This document shows, one piece after another, positions 56,753 to 64,000 of a DNA stretch of 64,000 nt. The DNA lies in the NCBI GenBank assembly GCA_023436115.1, contig JAEZKQ010000030.1, positions 62,001-126,000 of the forward strand, given 5' to 3'. This DNA is from Bacillota bacterium (GTDB taxonomy: Bacteria > Bacillota > Clostridia > Christensenellales > SZUA-584). Within the stretch, counting starts at the first letter, position 1. Every line of letters starts with the position of its first letter. The notes below the pieces were generated by a model. That model was given only the letters and a program-made list of their open reading frames with translations. It was not told where the DNA came from and ran no database searches. Made by a program: the position numbers and the translations under genes.

Positions 56753-59317
56753 ATGCCGGAACTGACCCCGATGATGCGCCAATATGTGGAGCTAAAGGAA
56801 AAGTATAAAGACTGTCTGCTCATGTACCGACTCGGTGATTTCTATGAAATGTTTTTTGAGGATGCGCTTTGTGCCTCGCGCGAGCTCGAAATCGTACTGA
56901 CAGGGCGGGACTGCGGACTGCCGGAACGCGCGCCCATGTGCGGGGTCCCGCACCACAGCGTTCAGGGCTACATTGATAAACTCATCAAAAAGGGATACAA
57001 GGTGGCGATATGCGAACAGCTTTCCGATCCGGCTTTAAGCAAGGGGCTTGTGGAACGTGACGTGATCCGCGTGATTACGCCGGGTACTGTCACGGAAAAT
57101 ACGAGCCTTAACGATACAGAGAACAATTATTTGCTTTCCTTGGTGCAGCGCGGCAATGTTGTGGGGCTGGCCTATGCCGACGTCTCCACAGGCGCGTTTT
57201 ACATAGGTGAATCCAGCGCGGGAGACGATTATGCTGCGGTGAAGAGTGAGCTGGCCCGCATTATGCCGAGTGAAATCATACATCGTGCGGAAGATGCCGT
57301 TATCATCGAGAAACTTAAGAATATTATCAAAGAACAGAATATCTATGTCAGTGAATATCCGTCTTTTACATTTGAAAAAGAAGCGGCTGTTGATTCGCTG
57401 CGCGCTCATTTTGCTGTGGCGAACCTGACGGGTTTCGGTATTGATGAAAATAGCACCGCCGTCGGCGCGGCGGGCGCGCTGATCGATTATTTAAAGGAAA
57501 CACAGAAAAACGCGCTGACGCATATCAACACAATGCGCGTGAACGAAAAGAACGCCTATATGTCACTCGATATGTTTACACGAGCCAATCTGGAGCTTAC
57601 CAAAACGCTGCGTGACGGGAAAGTGAAGGGTTCGCTCTTTGGCGTGATCGATAAAACGAGAACGGCCATGGGGGCCCGGCTGCTAAAAAGCTGCATCAAT
57701 GAACCGTTACAGAGCGTGGCCGATATCAACCAACGGCTGGACGCGGTGGAGGAGATGAAAAGCAATCTGCCGCTAAGCGATACCATTTCGCAGGCGCTCG
57801 ATGGCGTTTTTGATCTGGAGCGGCTCATTTCTCGCATATCATACGCCACACTGGACGCGCGCAACGCGCTTGCTATAAAAAAGACGCTGCAACGCCTGCC
57901 CCAAATAAAATCAGCGCTCCAGGGATGCGGTGCATCCTTAATAAGAAGTGTCCACGATTCGCTCGATTGCATGGAAGATATTTATGAATTGCTCGAATCG
58001 GCTATTGATGAGGATGCACCTGCGGGAATCATGGATGGCGGCATCATCAAGAAAGGCTATCAAGCGCAGATCGATGAGCTCAAAGCCGCTGCTTTTCAAG
58101 GCAAAGAGTGGATTGCCTCTCTGGAAAGCACTGAACGGCAAAGCACGGGCATCAAAAATTTGAAGATCGGATATAACAAGGTTTTCGGGTACTATATCGA
58201 AGTCACCAAGTCATACATGGACCTCGTGCCATACCGTTATATACGCAAACAAACGCTGGCAAACTGCGAGCGATTTATTACGCCCGAGCTCAAAGAGATG
58301 GAAGAAAAATTAATCGGAGCAGAAGAAAAGTGCATTGCACTGGAATATGAATGTTTTTTGGGAATCAGAAAAACGCTGTCGGATAATATCAAACGCTTTC
58401 AAAACACGGCTCATGCCATCGCCCTCATCGATGTGCTGCGCAGTTTCGCCGCTGTTGCTTATGAGAGGAACTATGTGCGTCCTGTTATGACATCCTCGGG
58501 CGACCTAGAGATTACAGGAGGACGGCACCCTGTTGTGGAGAGCTTTGTAAAGCAGTCATTCGTGAAGAACGATACAGCGCTTTCCGATAAAGAAAGTATC
58601 ATGATACTCACGGGCCCCAACATGGCGGGAAAGAGCACGTATATGCGTCAGGTGGCGCTGATTGTGCTCATGGCCCATATGGGCTGCTTTGTTCCTGCGG
58701 ACAGCGCAAAGATCTGTATTGTCGATAAGATATTCACGCGTGTGGGCGCGTCGGATAATCTGGCTTCGGGTCAGAGCACGTTTATGGTGGAAATGAACGA
58801 GGTTGCCAATATCCTAAGCAACGCCACGCAAAACAGCTTATTGATCCTCGATGAAATCGGACGCGGCACAAGTACGCTGGACGGGCTTTCCATTGCGTGG
58901 TCGGTTGTAGAGTTTATCAGCAGCCGAATCAAGGCAAAAACACTCTTTGCCACGCATTTTCACGAGCTGTCGGAGCTGGAGGGTGTGGTGGAAGGCGTTA
59001 GTAACTATTCCATCACAGTCAAGGAGATGGGTGACACTGTGATTTTCCTGCATAAAATCGTACGCGGCGGCACGGATAAGAGCTTTGGCATCGAGGTCGC
59101 CCGTTTGGCGGGCGTCCCTATCGACGTGACTGAGCGAGCCAAAGCGATCATGCAATCGCTTGTTGAAAAGGATGAGAGCCTGTTGGGAACCAAAAAAGCT
59201 TCGTCTCAGCCTTTTGACAGGGACGAGTTGATTCGCATGTTAGCCGAAGTAAATCTTGACAACATTACGCCGCTGGATTCGCTTAAGCTTTTAAGTGAAA
59301 TCAAGCATAGGTTATAG
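56753..59317 (+). CDS. mutS: DNA mismatch repair protein MutS
   Basis: Mismatch-recognising ATPase, 854 residues, full length. The mismatch-binding Phe-x-Glu lies in GDFYEMFFEDA near residues 28-38; the clamp and lever domains follow; the ABC-type ATPase has Walker A TGPNMAGKSTYMRQ near 620, the signature ASDNLASGQSTFMVEM, Walker B LLILDEIGRGTSTLDG, and THFHELSEL. AAGCTTGGAGG precedes the ATG. The C-terminal beta-clamp region is short, as in many Clostridia. mutL follows after 11 bases. Confidence 0.97.
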   Translation: MPELTPMMRQYVELKEKYKDCLLMYRLGDFYEMFFEDALCASRELEIVLTGRDCGLPERAPMCGVPHHSVQGYIDKLIKKGYKVAICEQLSDPALSKGLVERDVIRVITPGTVTENTSLNDTENNYLLSLVQRGNVVGLAYADVSTGAFYIGESSAGDDYAAVKSELARIMPSEIIHRAEDAVIIEKLKNIIKEQNIYVSEYPSFTFEKEAAVDSLRAHFAVANLTGFGIDENSTAVGAAGALIDYLKETQKNALTHINTMRVNEKNAYMSLDMFTRANLELTKTLRDGKVKGSLFGVIDKTRTAMGARLLKSCINEPLQSVADINQRLDAVEEMKSNLPLSDTISQALDGVFDLERLISRISYATLDARNALAIKKTLQRLPQIKSALQGCGASLIRSVHDSLDCMEDIYELLESAIDEDAPAGIMDGGIIKKGYQAQIDELKAAAFQGKEWIASLESTERQSTGIKNLKIGYNKVFGYYIEVTKSYMDLVPYRYIRKQTLANCERFITPELKEMEEKLIGAEEKCIALEYECFLGIRKTLSDNIKRFQNTAHAIALIDVLRSFAAVAYERNYVRPVMTSSGDLEITGGRHPVVESFVKQSFVKNDTALSDKESIMILTGPNMAGKSTYMRQVALIVLMAHMGCFVPADSAKICIVDKIFTRVGASDNLASGQSTFMVEMNEVANILSNATQNSLLILDEIGRGTSTLDGLSIAWSVVEFISSRIKAKTLFATHFHELSELEGVVEGVSNYSITVKEMGDTVIFLHKIVRGGTDKSFGIEVARLAGVPIDVTERAKAIMQSLVEKDESLLGTKKASSQPFDRDELIRMLAEVNLDNITPLDSLKLLSEIKHRL

Positions 59318-59328
59318 ACGGAGGGCAA

Positions 59329-61113
59329 ATGGGGGAGATAAGGCAGCTGCCGAAAAGCGTTTCTGATAAAATTGCGGCAGGTGAAGTGGTGGAAAGACCG
59401 TTAAGCGTCGTCAAAGAGCTCATCGAGAATGCCATCGACGCGGGTTCCAGTGCCATTAGCATTAGTATCATGGGTGGCGGCATCAAGCAGATCATTGTAT
59501 CGGACAATGGCAAAGGTATCAGCGCGGACGATGCTGAGCTTGCATTCGAGAAACACGCCACAAGCAAGATATCGACCGAGCGGGATTTACAGTTTATCAG
59601 CACGCAGGGCTTTCGGGGCGAAGCGCTGTCCAGTATCGCCGCAGTCAGCGTTGTGGACATGAAAACGAAGCAAAGGCAGGCAGAACTGGGAACGCAGATA
59701 CGTATCTCGGGCGGAAGATTCGACGGCATTACACCGGCTGGTCTGCCCGACGGCACGTCAGTCACCGTTTCCAATTTGTTTTTCAATGTGCCCGCAAGGC
59801 TTAAATTTCTAAAAAGCGAGCAGCAGGAAGCGGCCTATGTATCGGATCTGGTATCACGCTGCATATTGGCGTTCCCCGAAATCTCGTTTCATTATACGTC
59901 TCAAGATAAAACAGTTTATCATAGTCCGGGCAACGGTGATTTAAAGGCGGCAATTTATTGTGTATACGGTGCATCGATTATGGACAACATCGTCTATGTT
60001 TGTCATGAGACGAATGGCGTTAAGGTGGACGGCTATGTGTCCCGGCCGGGCACTGTGATGAAAAACCGTCAAAAGGGCTCTGTGTTTGTCAACAGGCGTT
60101 TTGTGCGCAACACAGCGCTTCATGATATGGTAAGAAGCGCTTATGGCCCAGCGCTCGTTAAGGGCGAGTATCCATTTTTCGCGCTCAATATTAATCTCAG
60201 TGCGAGTGCGGTAGATGTCAACGTTCATCCAAATAAGCTTCAGGTGCGGTTCCGCGATGTAGCAGCTGTGGAATACGCGATCAAAGAAGCAGTATCGCAA
60301 GCATGCAACGAGATACGCGGCAGTGTGTCTATCGATATGCCCGCACAGCCGGAAAAGATCCGCAGTAATGTAGAGATGCAGGCGCCTGCAGAAGTGTTTC
60401 AGACGGCTCTGTTCTCAGGCTTTTCAGGGGTAAGTCTGAAAGAGACTGAGCAAATGCGTGATACGGTACACGAGCCATATACTTACAACGAAGCCGCCCA
60501 AGAGCATTCGGCCGACGAGCTGGCTGATATCGTTCATACGATTAAGCCGCCCAAGAGCTACAGACTCATCGGCAGTTTCTTAAATACTTATGTGCTGTTG
60601 GAGCAAGGAGACGACCTGCTCATTATCGATCAGCACGCCGCTCACGAACGGTTATTGTATGATAAATTTGTAAGCAGCCAAAGCGGTGCTTCCCAGCCGC
60701 TGCTGACCCCGTATGTTCTGACGGTTTCACATACGCAAAAGCTGCTTATCGATGAGAATATTGATTTGTTTCAATCGCTAGGCTTTGATATTGAGTCATT
60801 TGGCATGCTTGAATATAAAGTCAGCGCTGTACCGGTGAGTGTTTCGGGCGCGGGTGTATCCGAACTCATTAACGATGCCCTGGACGAAATCGCACAGAAT
60901 GGCGGCAATGCCATAATGAAGCGAGAAAGCATTATACGCGCATCCTGCCGCAGCGCTGTGAAAGCGGGGGACAAGCTGTCTCAAGCGGAGCTTTTAAGTG
61001 TGGCGGAAAGCTTTATGGAAACAGGCGCGATCCCGACATGCCCGCACGGACGTCCCGTGATTACGGTCATTACAAAAAAACAAATAGAAAAAAGCTTTAA
61101 GAGAGTTTTATGA
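59329..61113 (+). CDS. mutL: DNA mismatch repair protein MutL
   Basis: GHKL ATPase that links MutS to excision, 594 residues. The N-terminal ATPase has GEVVERPLSVVKELIENAID, SDNGKGIS and TQGFRGEALSSIAAV. The C-terminal domain keeps the endonuclease blocks of MutH-lacking bacteria: DQHAAHERLLYD (Asp where many have the second Glu of DQHAx2Ex4E), ACRSAVKAGD and CPHGRPVI. Nicking activity is therefore likely but the motif variation deserves note. miaA overlaps its stop by 4 bases. Confidence 0.96.
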   Translation: MGEIRQLPKSVSDKIAAGEVVERPLSVVKELIENAIDAGSSAISISIMGGGIKQIIVSDNGKGISADDAELAFEKHATSKISTERDLQFISTQGFRGEALSSIAAVSVVDMKTKQRQAELGTQIRISGGRFDGITPAGLPDGTSVTVSNLFFNVPARLKFLKSEQQEAAYVSDLVSRCILAFPEISFHYTSQDKTVYHSPGNGDLKAAIYCVYGASIMDNIVYVCHETNGVKVDGYVSRPGTVMKNRQKGSVFVNRRFVRNTALHDMVRSAYGPALVKGEYPFFALNINLSASAVDVNVHPNKLQVRFRDVAAVEYAIKEAVSQACNEIRGSVSIDMPAQPEKIRSNVEMQAPAEVFQTALFSGFSGVSLKETEQMRDTVHEPYTYNEAAQEHSADELADIVHTIKPPKSYRLIGSFLNTYVLLEQGDDLLIIDQHAAHERLLYDKFVSSQSGASQPLLTPYVLTVSHTQKLLIDENIDLFQSLGFDIESFGMLEYKVSAVPVSVSGAGVSELINDALDEIAQNGGNAIMKRESIIRASCRSAVKAGDKLSQAELLSVAESFMETGAIPTCPHGRPVITVITKKQIEKSFKRVL

Positions 61114-62030
61114 GCAGGAAGTTCATTGTGATCACCGGGCCGACGGCCTCGGGAAAAACAAAAGTCTCCGTCGAGGTCGCCAAAGCGCTGGATTCGTGTG
61201 TGATCTCGGCTGACAGCATGCAGATCTATAAAGGCATGGATGTTGGGACAGCCAAGGCGACGGCTAAAGAAATGCAGGGCATTAAGCATTATATGCTGGA
61301 TATTATTGAGCCTGACGAAGCGTATACAGTGGCGGAATTTAAACAGTCGGCATTTGTCCTGATTGAGCAAATCAATAGCAAGGGACAGGTTCCTGTTATC
61401 GCGGGCGGAACGGGTTTGTATATCAATTCGCTTGTTTATGCATTGGATTTTGGATCCGGATGCATAAACGAAGAGGTTCGACAAAAATATACACAACTTG
61501 CAGATGACAAAAGTATTGAATACTTGTATAATATACTGGAAAAAAAAGACCCGGAATATGCAAATATTATAGCGCGAAACGACAAACGACGTATCATCCG
61601 CCGTTTGGAAATGATCGAAACGAACGGTGTACAGGCTTATGATTTCAGACAGCCGAATACCGATGATGTTTATATCATAATCGGTCTGTGCATGCCAAGA
61701 GAGGTGCTTTATAAGCGCATTGAACAACGGGTAGATGATATGATAAGCCGAGGTCTCTTGGATGAGACACGCTGTATCTATGAACGCTTTGGTGAAACAA
61801 ACGCACTAAAGGCTATCGGGTATAAAGAGCTTGTATCGTACTTCAAAAACGAGATCATGTTGGACGAAGCCATTGCTCTCATAAAGAGGAATACCAGGCG
61901 GTTTGCAAAGCGGCAGATGACTTGGTTTAAGCGGGATGAGCGTATCAAATGGTTTGATGTTTGCTCATATCCCTGTATAGAAGATACGATTAATGATATA
62001 ATGATATATGTGAAAAGAAAGGGGTTTTAA
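61110..62030 (+). CDS. miaA: tRNA dimethylallyltransferase MiaA
   Basis: Transfers dimethylallyl from DMAPP to A37 of tRNAs reading UNN codons, 306 residues. P-loop GPTASGKTK (residues 9-17), SADSMQIYKGMDVGTAK (nucleotide specificity), and KRQMTWFKRD at the C-terminal side. The mutL-miaA-hfq order is conserved in Bacillota. The product is the substrate for MiaB, encoded 7 kb upstream. Confidence 0.95.
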   Translation: MSRKFIVITGPTASGKTKVSVEVAKALDSCVISADSMQIYKGMDVGTAKATAKEMQGIKHYMLDIIEPDEAYTVAEFKQSAFVLIEQINSKGQVPVIAGGTGLYINSLVYALDFGSGCINEEVRQKYTQLADDKSIEYLYNILEKKDPEYANIIARNDKRRIIRRLEMIETNGVQAYDFRQPNTDDVYIIIGLCMPREVLYKRIEQRVDDMISRGLLDETRCIYERFGETNALKAIGYKELVSYFKNEIMLDEAIALIKRNTRRFAKRQMTWFKRDERIKWFDVCSYPCIEDTINDIMIYVKRKGF

Positions 62031-62031
62031 T

Positions 62032-62286
62032 ATGCAAAAATCAGTCATTGTACTCCAGGATGTATTTTTAAATCAGGTTCGAAAAGAACATGTCGCTGTA
62101 ACGATTCACTTAACAAACGGTTATCAAATCAAAGGAACGGTTAAGGGGTTTGACAATTTTACAATTATTCTGGACTGTGAAGGTAAGCAGCTAATGATCT
62201 ATAAGCATGCTGTGTCCACCATTTCCCCGGCAAGGGCCGTATTCTTTACATTCTCCGAAAAACAGAAAGAAACACCGGAAGAATAA
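62032..62286 (+). CDS. hfq: RNA chaperone Hfq
   Basis: Hexameric Sm-like RNA chaperone, 84 residues. Sm1 (VTIHLTNGYQIKGTVKGFDN) and Sm2 (LMIYKHAVSTISPA) are intact, the latter with the Gram-positive form YKHAVSTI instead of YKHAIST. It starts 2 bases after miaA, behind AAAGGGG. Confidence 0.95.
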   Translation: MQKSVIVLQDVFLNQVRKEHVAVTIHLTNGYQIKGTVKGFDNFTIILDCEGKQLMIYKHAVSTISPARAVFFTFSEKQKETPEE

Positions 62287-62291
62287 ACTCT

Positions 62292-63560
62292 ATGCATATT
62301 CTCGACAATTTAAAAATCAGCAAAAAAACTCAATCGCTGATATGCGAAGCGGAGAGGACGCTTTCGCATGTCTTTAAACCTATTGAATCAACTGCAGAAT
62401 GTAACCAGTATAAGGTTATCGACGCGTTTCAAAAGGAAAATATTGCGTCCCGACATTTTACACCGACGACGGGCTACGGTTATGCGGATGAAGGCCGTGA
62501 AGCGCTAAGCTGCGTTTTCGCGCGTATTGTCGGTGCAGAAAAAGCGGTTTTAAGCCCGCATATCGCGTCGGGTACTCATGCCATCTCGCTGGCTTTATAC
62601 GCAGTGCTGCGGCCTTTGGATACGCTCATCAGTGTGACGGGCCGTCCTTATGATACTTTGGAAAATGTGATAGGCAAAAGAAGCGCCGGTGATACGGGTT
62701 CTTTGATGGACTGGGCTGTCAACTATCAACAAGTTAACCTAAAGCCGGACGGAAGCATTGATTTGGAACGCGTTGAAAAAGTGATTAAAGCGTGTGAGCG
62801 CCCCAAGGCGCTTTTTATACAGCGCTCGCGTGGCTACGAATGGCGCAAAGCTATCTCCATGCTGGAAATGCGCGAGTTTGTGCTGGCTATAAAAAGACAG
62901 TTTCCTCGCATCATTATTATCGTCGATAACTGCTACGGAGAGTTCTGTGAACTGGAAGAGCCTATTGAATGCGGCGCGGACTTGATTGCGGGTTCGATGA
63001 TAAAAAATCCGGGCGGAGGTTACGCTCCCACAGGCGGTTACGTGGCAGGGCGCGCCGATCTTGTGGAGCTTGTGGAGAACAGGCTCACATGTCCGGGTCT
63101 GGGCATGGAGGTGGGCTCCTATGAAGCCTCTTACAGAAGCTTTTTTCAAGGGCTGTTTATGGCGCCTCACACCGTCGGACAGGCATTAAAGGGCAGCATA
63201 CTTTTTGCGAAAGTGTTTGAAATGCTGGGCTATAAAGTGTTTCCCGCGCACGATGATTCAAGAAGCGATATCACACAGTCGATCATGCTAAATGATGAAA
63301 AGCTGCTTCTGGCTTATACCAAGGGTATACAAAGAGCCGCGGCTATAGACAGTATGGCTGTTCCCGTTCCGTGGGATATGCCGGGCTATGATGATAAAAT
63401 CGTGATGGCCGCCGGTACGTTTGTGCAGGGGGCGTCCATTGAGCTTTCCGCTGACGCACCCATTAAACCGCCGTATATCGTTTACGCGCAGGGCGGATTG
63501 ACCTATGCGCATATGAAACTTGGGCTTATGATGGCCCTGGAAGAAATGAATATTATCTGA
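62292..63560 (+). CDS. PLP-dependent methionine gamma-lyase-family protein (YnbB)
   Basis: Fold-type I pyridoxal phosphate enzyme of the YnbB/aluminium-resistance group, 422 residues. The PLP lysine is in GSMIKNPGGGYAPTGGY near residue 238; ARIVGAEKAVLSPHIASGTH and DNCYGEFCELEEP carry cofactor contacts. It is often annotated methionine gamma-lyase or aluminium resistance protein, but the substrate is not established for this subgroup. Its last 8 bases overlap convergent lexA. Confidence 0.85.
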   Translation: MHILDNLKISKKTQSLICEAERTLSHVFKPIESTAECNQYKVIDAFQKENIASRHFTPTTGYGYADEGREALSCVFARIVGAEKAVLSPHIASGTHAISLALYAVLRPLDTLISVTGRPYDTLENVIGKRSAGDTGSLMDWAVNYQQVNLKPDGSIDLERVEKVIKACERPKALFIQRSRGYEWRKAISMLEMREFVLAIKRQFPRIIIIVDNCYGEFCELEEPIECGADLIAGSMIKNPGGGYAPTGGYVAGRADLVELVENRLTCPGLGMEVGSYEASYRSFFQGLFMAPHTVGQALKGSILFAKVFEMLGYKVFPAHDDSRSDITQSIMLNDEKLLLAYTKGIQRAAAIDSMAVPVPWDMPGYDDKIVMAAGTFVQGASIELSADAPIKPPYIVYAQGGLTYAHMKLGLMMALEEMNII

Positions 63561-64000
63561 ACATACGCAATACGCCGATGACCTTACCGAGTATGTCGAT
63601 CTCGCGCGTATAGATGGGTTCGTACTTTTCGTTTTCGGGCTGCAGACGAACGCGGCCCTCTTCCACGAAAAATCGTTTGACAGTCGCTTCATCTTCAAGC
63701 AATGCTACCACAATATCGCCGTTTTGTGCGTAGCTTTGTTTTTGTGCGATAATTTTATCTTTATCATGTATGCCCGCATCGACCATACTGTCGCCGCAGA
63801 CATTGAGTATAAACACATCGTCTGAGCCAAGAAGTGAATAGGGGAGTGAGAGGTATTCTTCTATGTTTTCTACAGCTGTAATTGGCGTACCTGCCGCGAC
63901 ACGGCCTACCACGGGAACCGCGACCATGCGCTGTTTTTGCGAGCTGCCGTCCAGAATCATGATAGTGCGCGGCTTTGCGGGGTCTCTTGAAATATAGCCT
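63553..64000 (-). CDS. lexA: LexA repressor, C-terminal part (cut by window edge)
   Basis: SOS repressor and self-cleaving serine protease; the N-terminal DNA-binding domain lies beyond the right edge. The visible frame begins GYISRDPAKPRTIMI, typical of the linker after the wing, then the autocleavage site in VVGRVAAGTP (Ala-Gly bond), catalytic Ser in CGDSMVDAGI and Lys in ATVKRFFVE. The first in-frame ATG (63960) is internal and should not be taken as the start. Placement near mutSL-miaA-hfq is usual in Clostridia. Confidence 0.93.
   Translation of the reverse strand, partial: GYISRDPAKPRTIMILDGSSQKQRMVAVPVVGRVAAGTPITAVENIEEYLSLPYSLLGSDDVFILNVCGDSMVDAGIHDKDKIIAQKQSYAQNGDIVVALLEDEATVKRFFVEEGRVRLQPENEKYEPIYTREIDILGKVIGVLRMFR

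Overview
The window is a chromosomal segment of a spore-forming member of the Bacillota, class Clostridia. Grounds for this are the IspH-ribosomal S1 fusion (17831-20008), sporulation-type genes (lonB, gerW/ytfJ, a DacF-type carboxypeptidase, a SpoIVFB-like M50 protease), a T-box in front of pheST, Gram-positive promoters and strong AGGAGG-type ribosome binding sites, frequent GTG/TTG starts, and clostridial gene orders (lon-engB; pheS-pheT-zapA; scpA-scpB-DUF2953-gerW-dac-rluB; mutS-mutL-miaA-hfq-ynbB-lexA). Base composition is near even by eye, except for one clearly AT-rich gene at 49192-50466. No transposase, integrase, phage gene or CRISPR array was found.

Layout. 1-7.4 kb: nicotinate phosphoribosyltransferase, a DivIVA-like coiled coil, a membrane LuxR-type regulator, a structured intergenic element, then an MMPL exporter coupled through a tiny ORF to a secreted heptad-repeat protein. 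7.4-16.1 kb: lonB meeting a convergent metallophosphoesterase-engB-lon operon, then degV and small conserved genes. 16.1-26.3 kb: hutP-like, cmk, plsC, ispH-rpsA, polA, coaE, a lytic transglycosylase, a peptide-binding lipoprotein and an RNA methyltransferase. 26.3-35.5 kb: Phe T-box, pheS, pheT, zapA, M50 protease, the scpAB chromosome-organisation genes, sporulation and wall genes, rluB. 35.6-40.5 kb: biotin-dependent carboxyltransferase genes (12S-like, small subunit, biotin carrier, 5S-like) and gapA. 40.6-42.2 kb: three tandem Gre-C-terminal-like proteins. 42.3-49.1 kb: a divergent deoxysugar catabolism locus (fucI and a LacI regulator leftward; kinase, short-chain dehydrogenase and PHP-domain protein rightward). 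49.1-52.0 kb: an HNH-like gene and an amidohydrolase lying between two copies of the same terminator-containing repeat. 52.3-53.0 kb: eight tRNA genes on the minus strand. 53.2-64 kb: miaB, a membrane metalloprotease, a lipoprotein, mutS, mutL, miaA, hfq, a PLP enzyme, and the C-terminal part of lexA running off the right edge.

How parts work together. The carboxyltransferase set has every soluble part of a methylmalonyl-CoA/pyruvate transcarboxylase but no membrane decarboxylase subunit, so a role in propionate-succinate interconversion is a reasonable inference. The deoxysugar locus has similar operator-like palindromes just downstream of both divergent promoters, which suggests one LacI-type repressor controls both arms; it has isomerase and kinase but no recognisable aldolase, its place being taken by a dehydrogenase and a PHP protein of unknown role. 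The most unusual parts are the repeat-flanked HNH/amidohydrolase segment, the tandem Gre-like trio, the aldolase-free sugar locus, the structured element at 3232-3460, and a probable homopolymer frameshift at the start of the DUF2953 gene.
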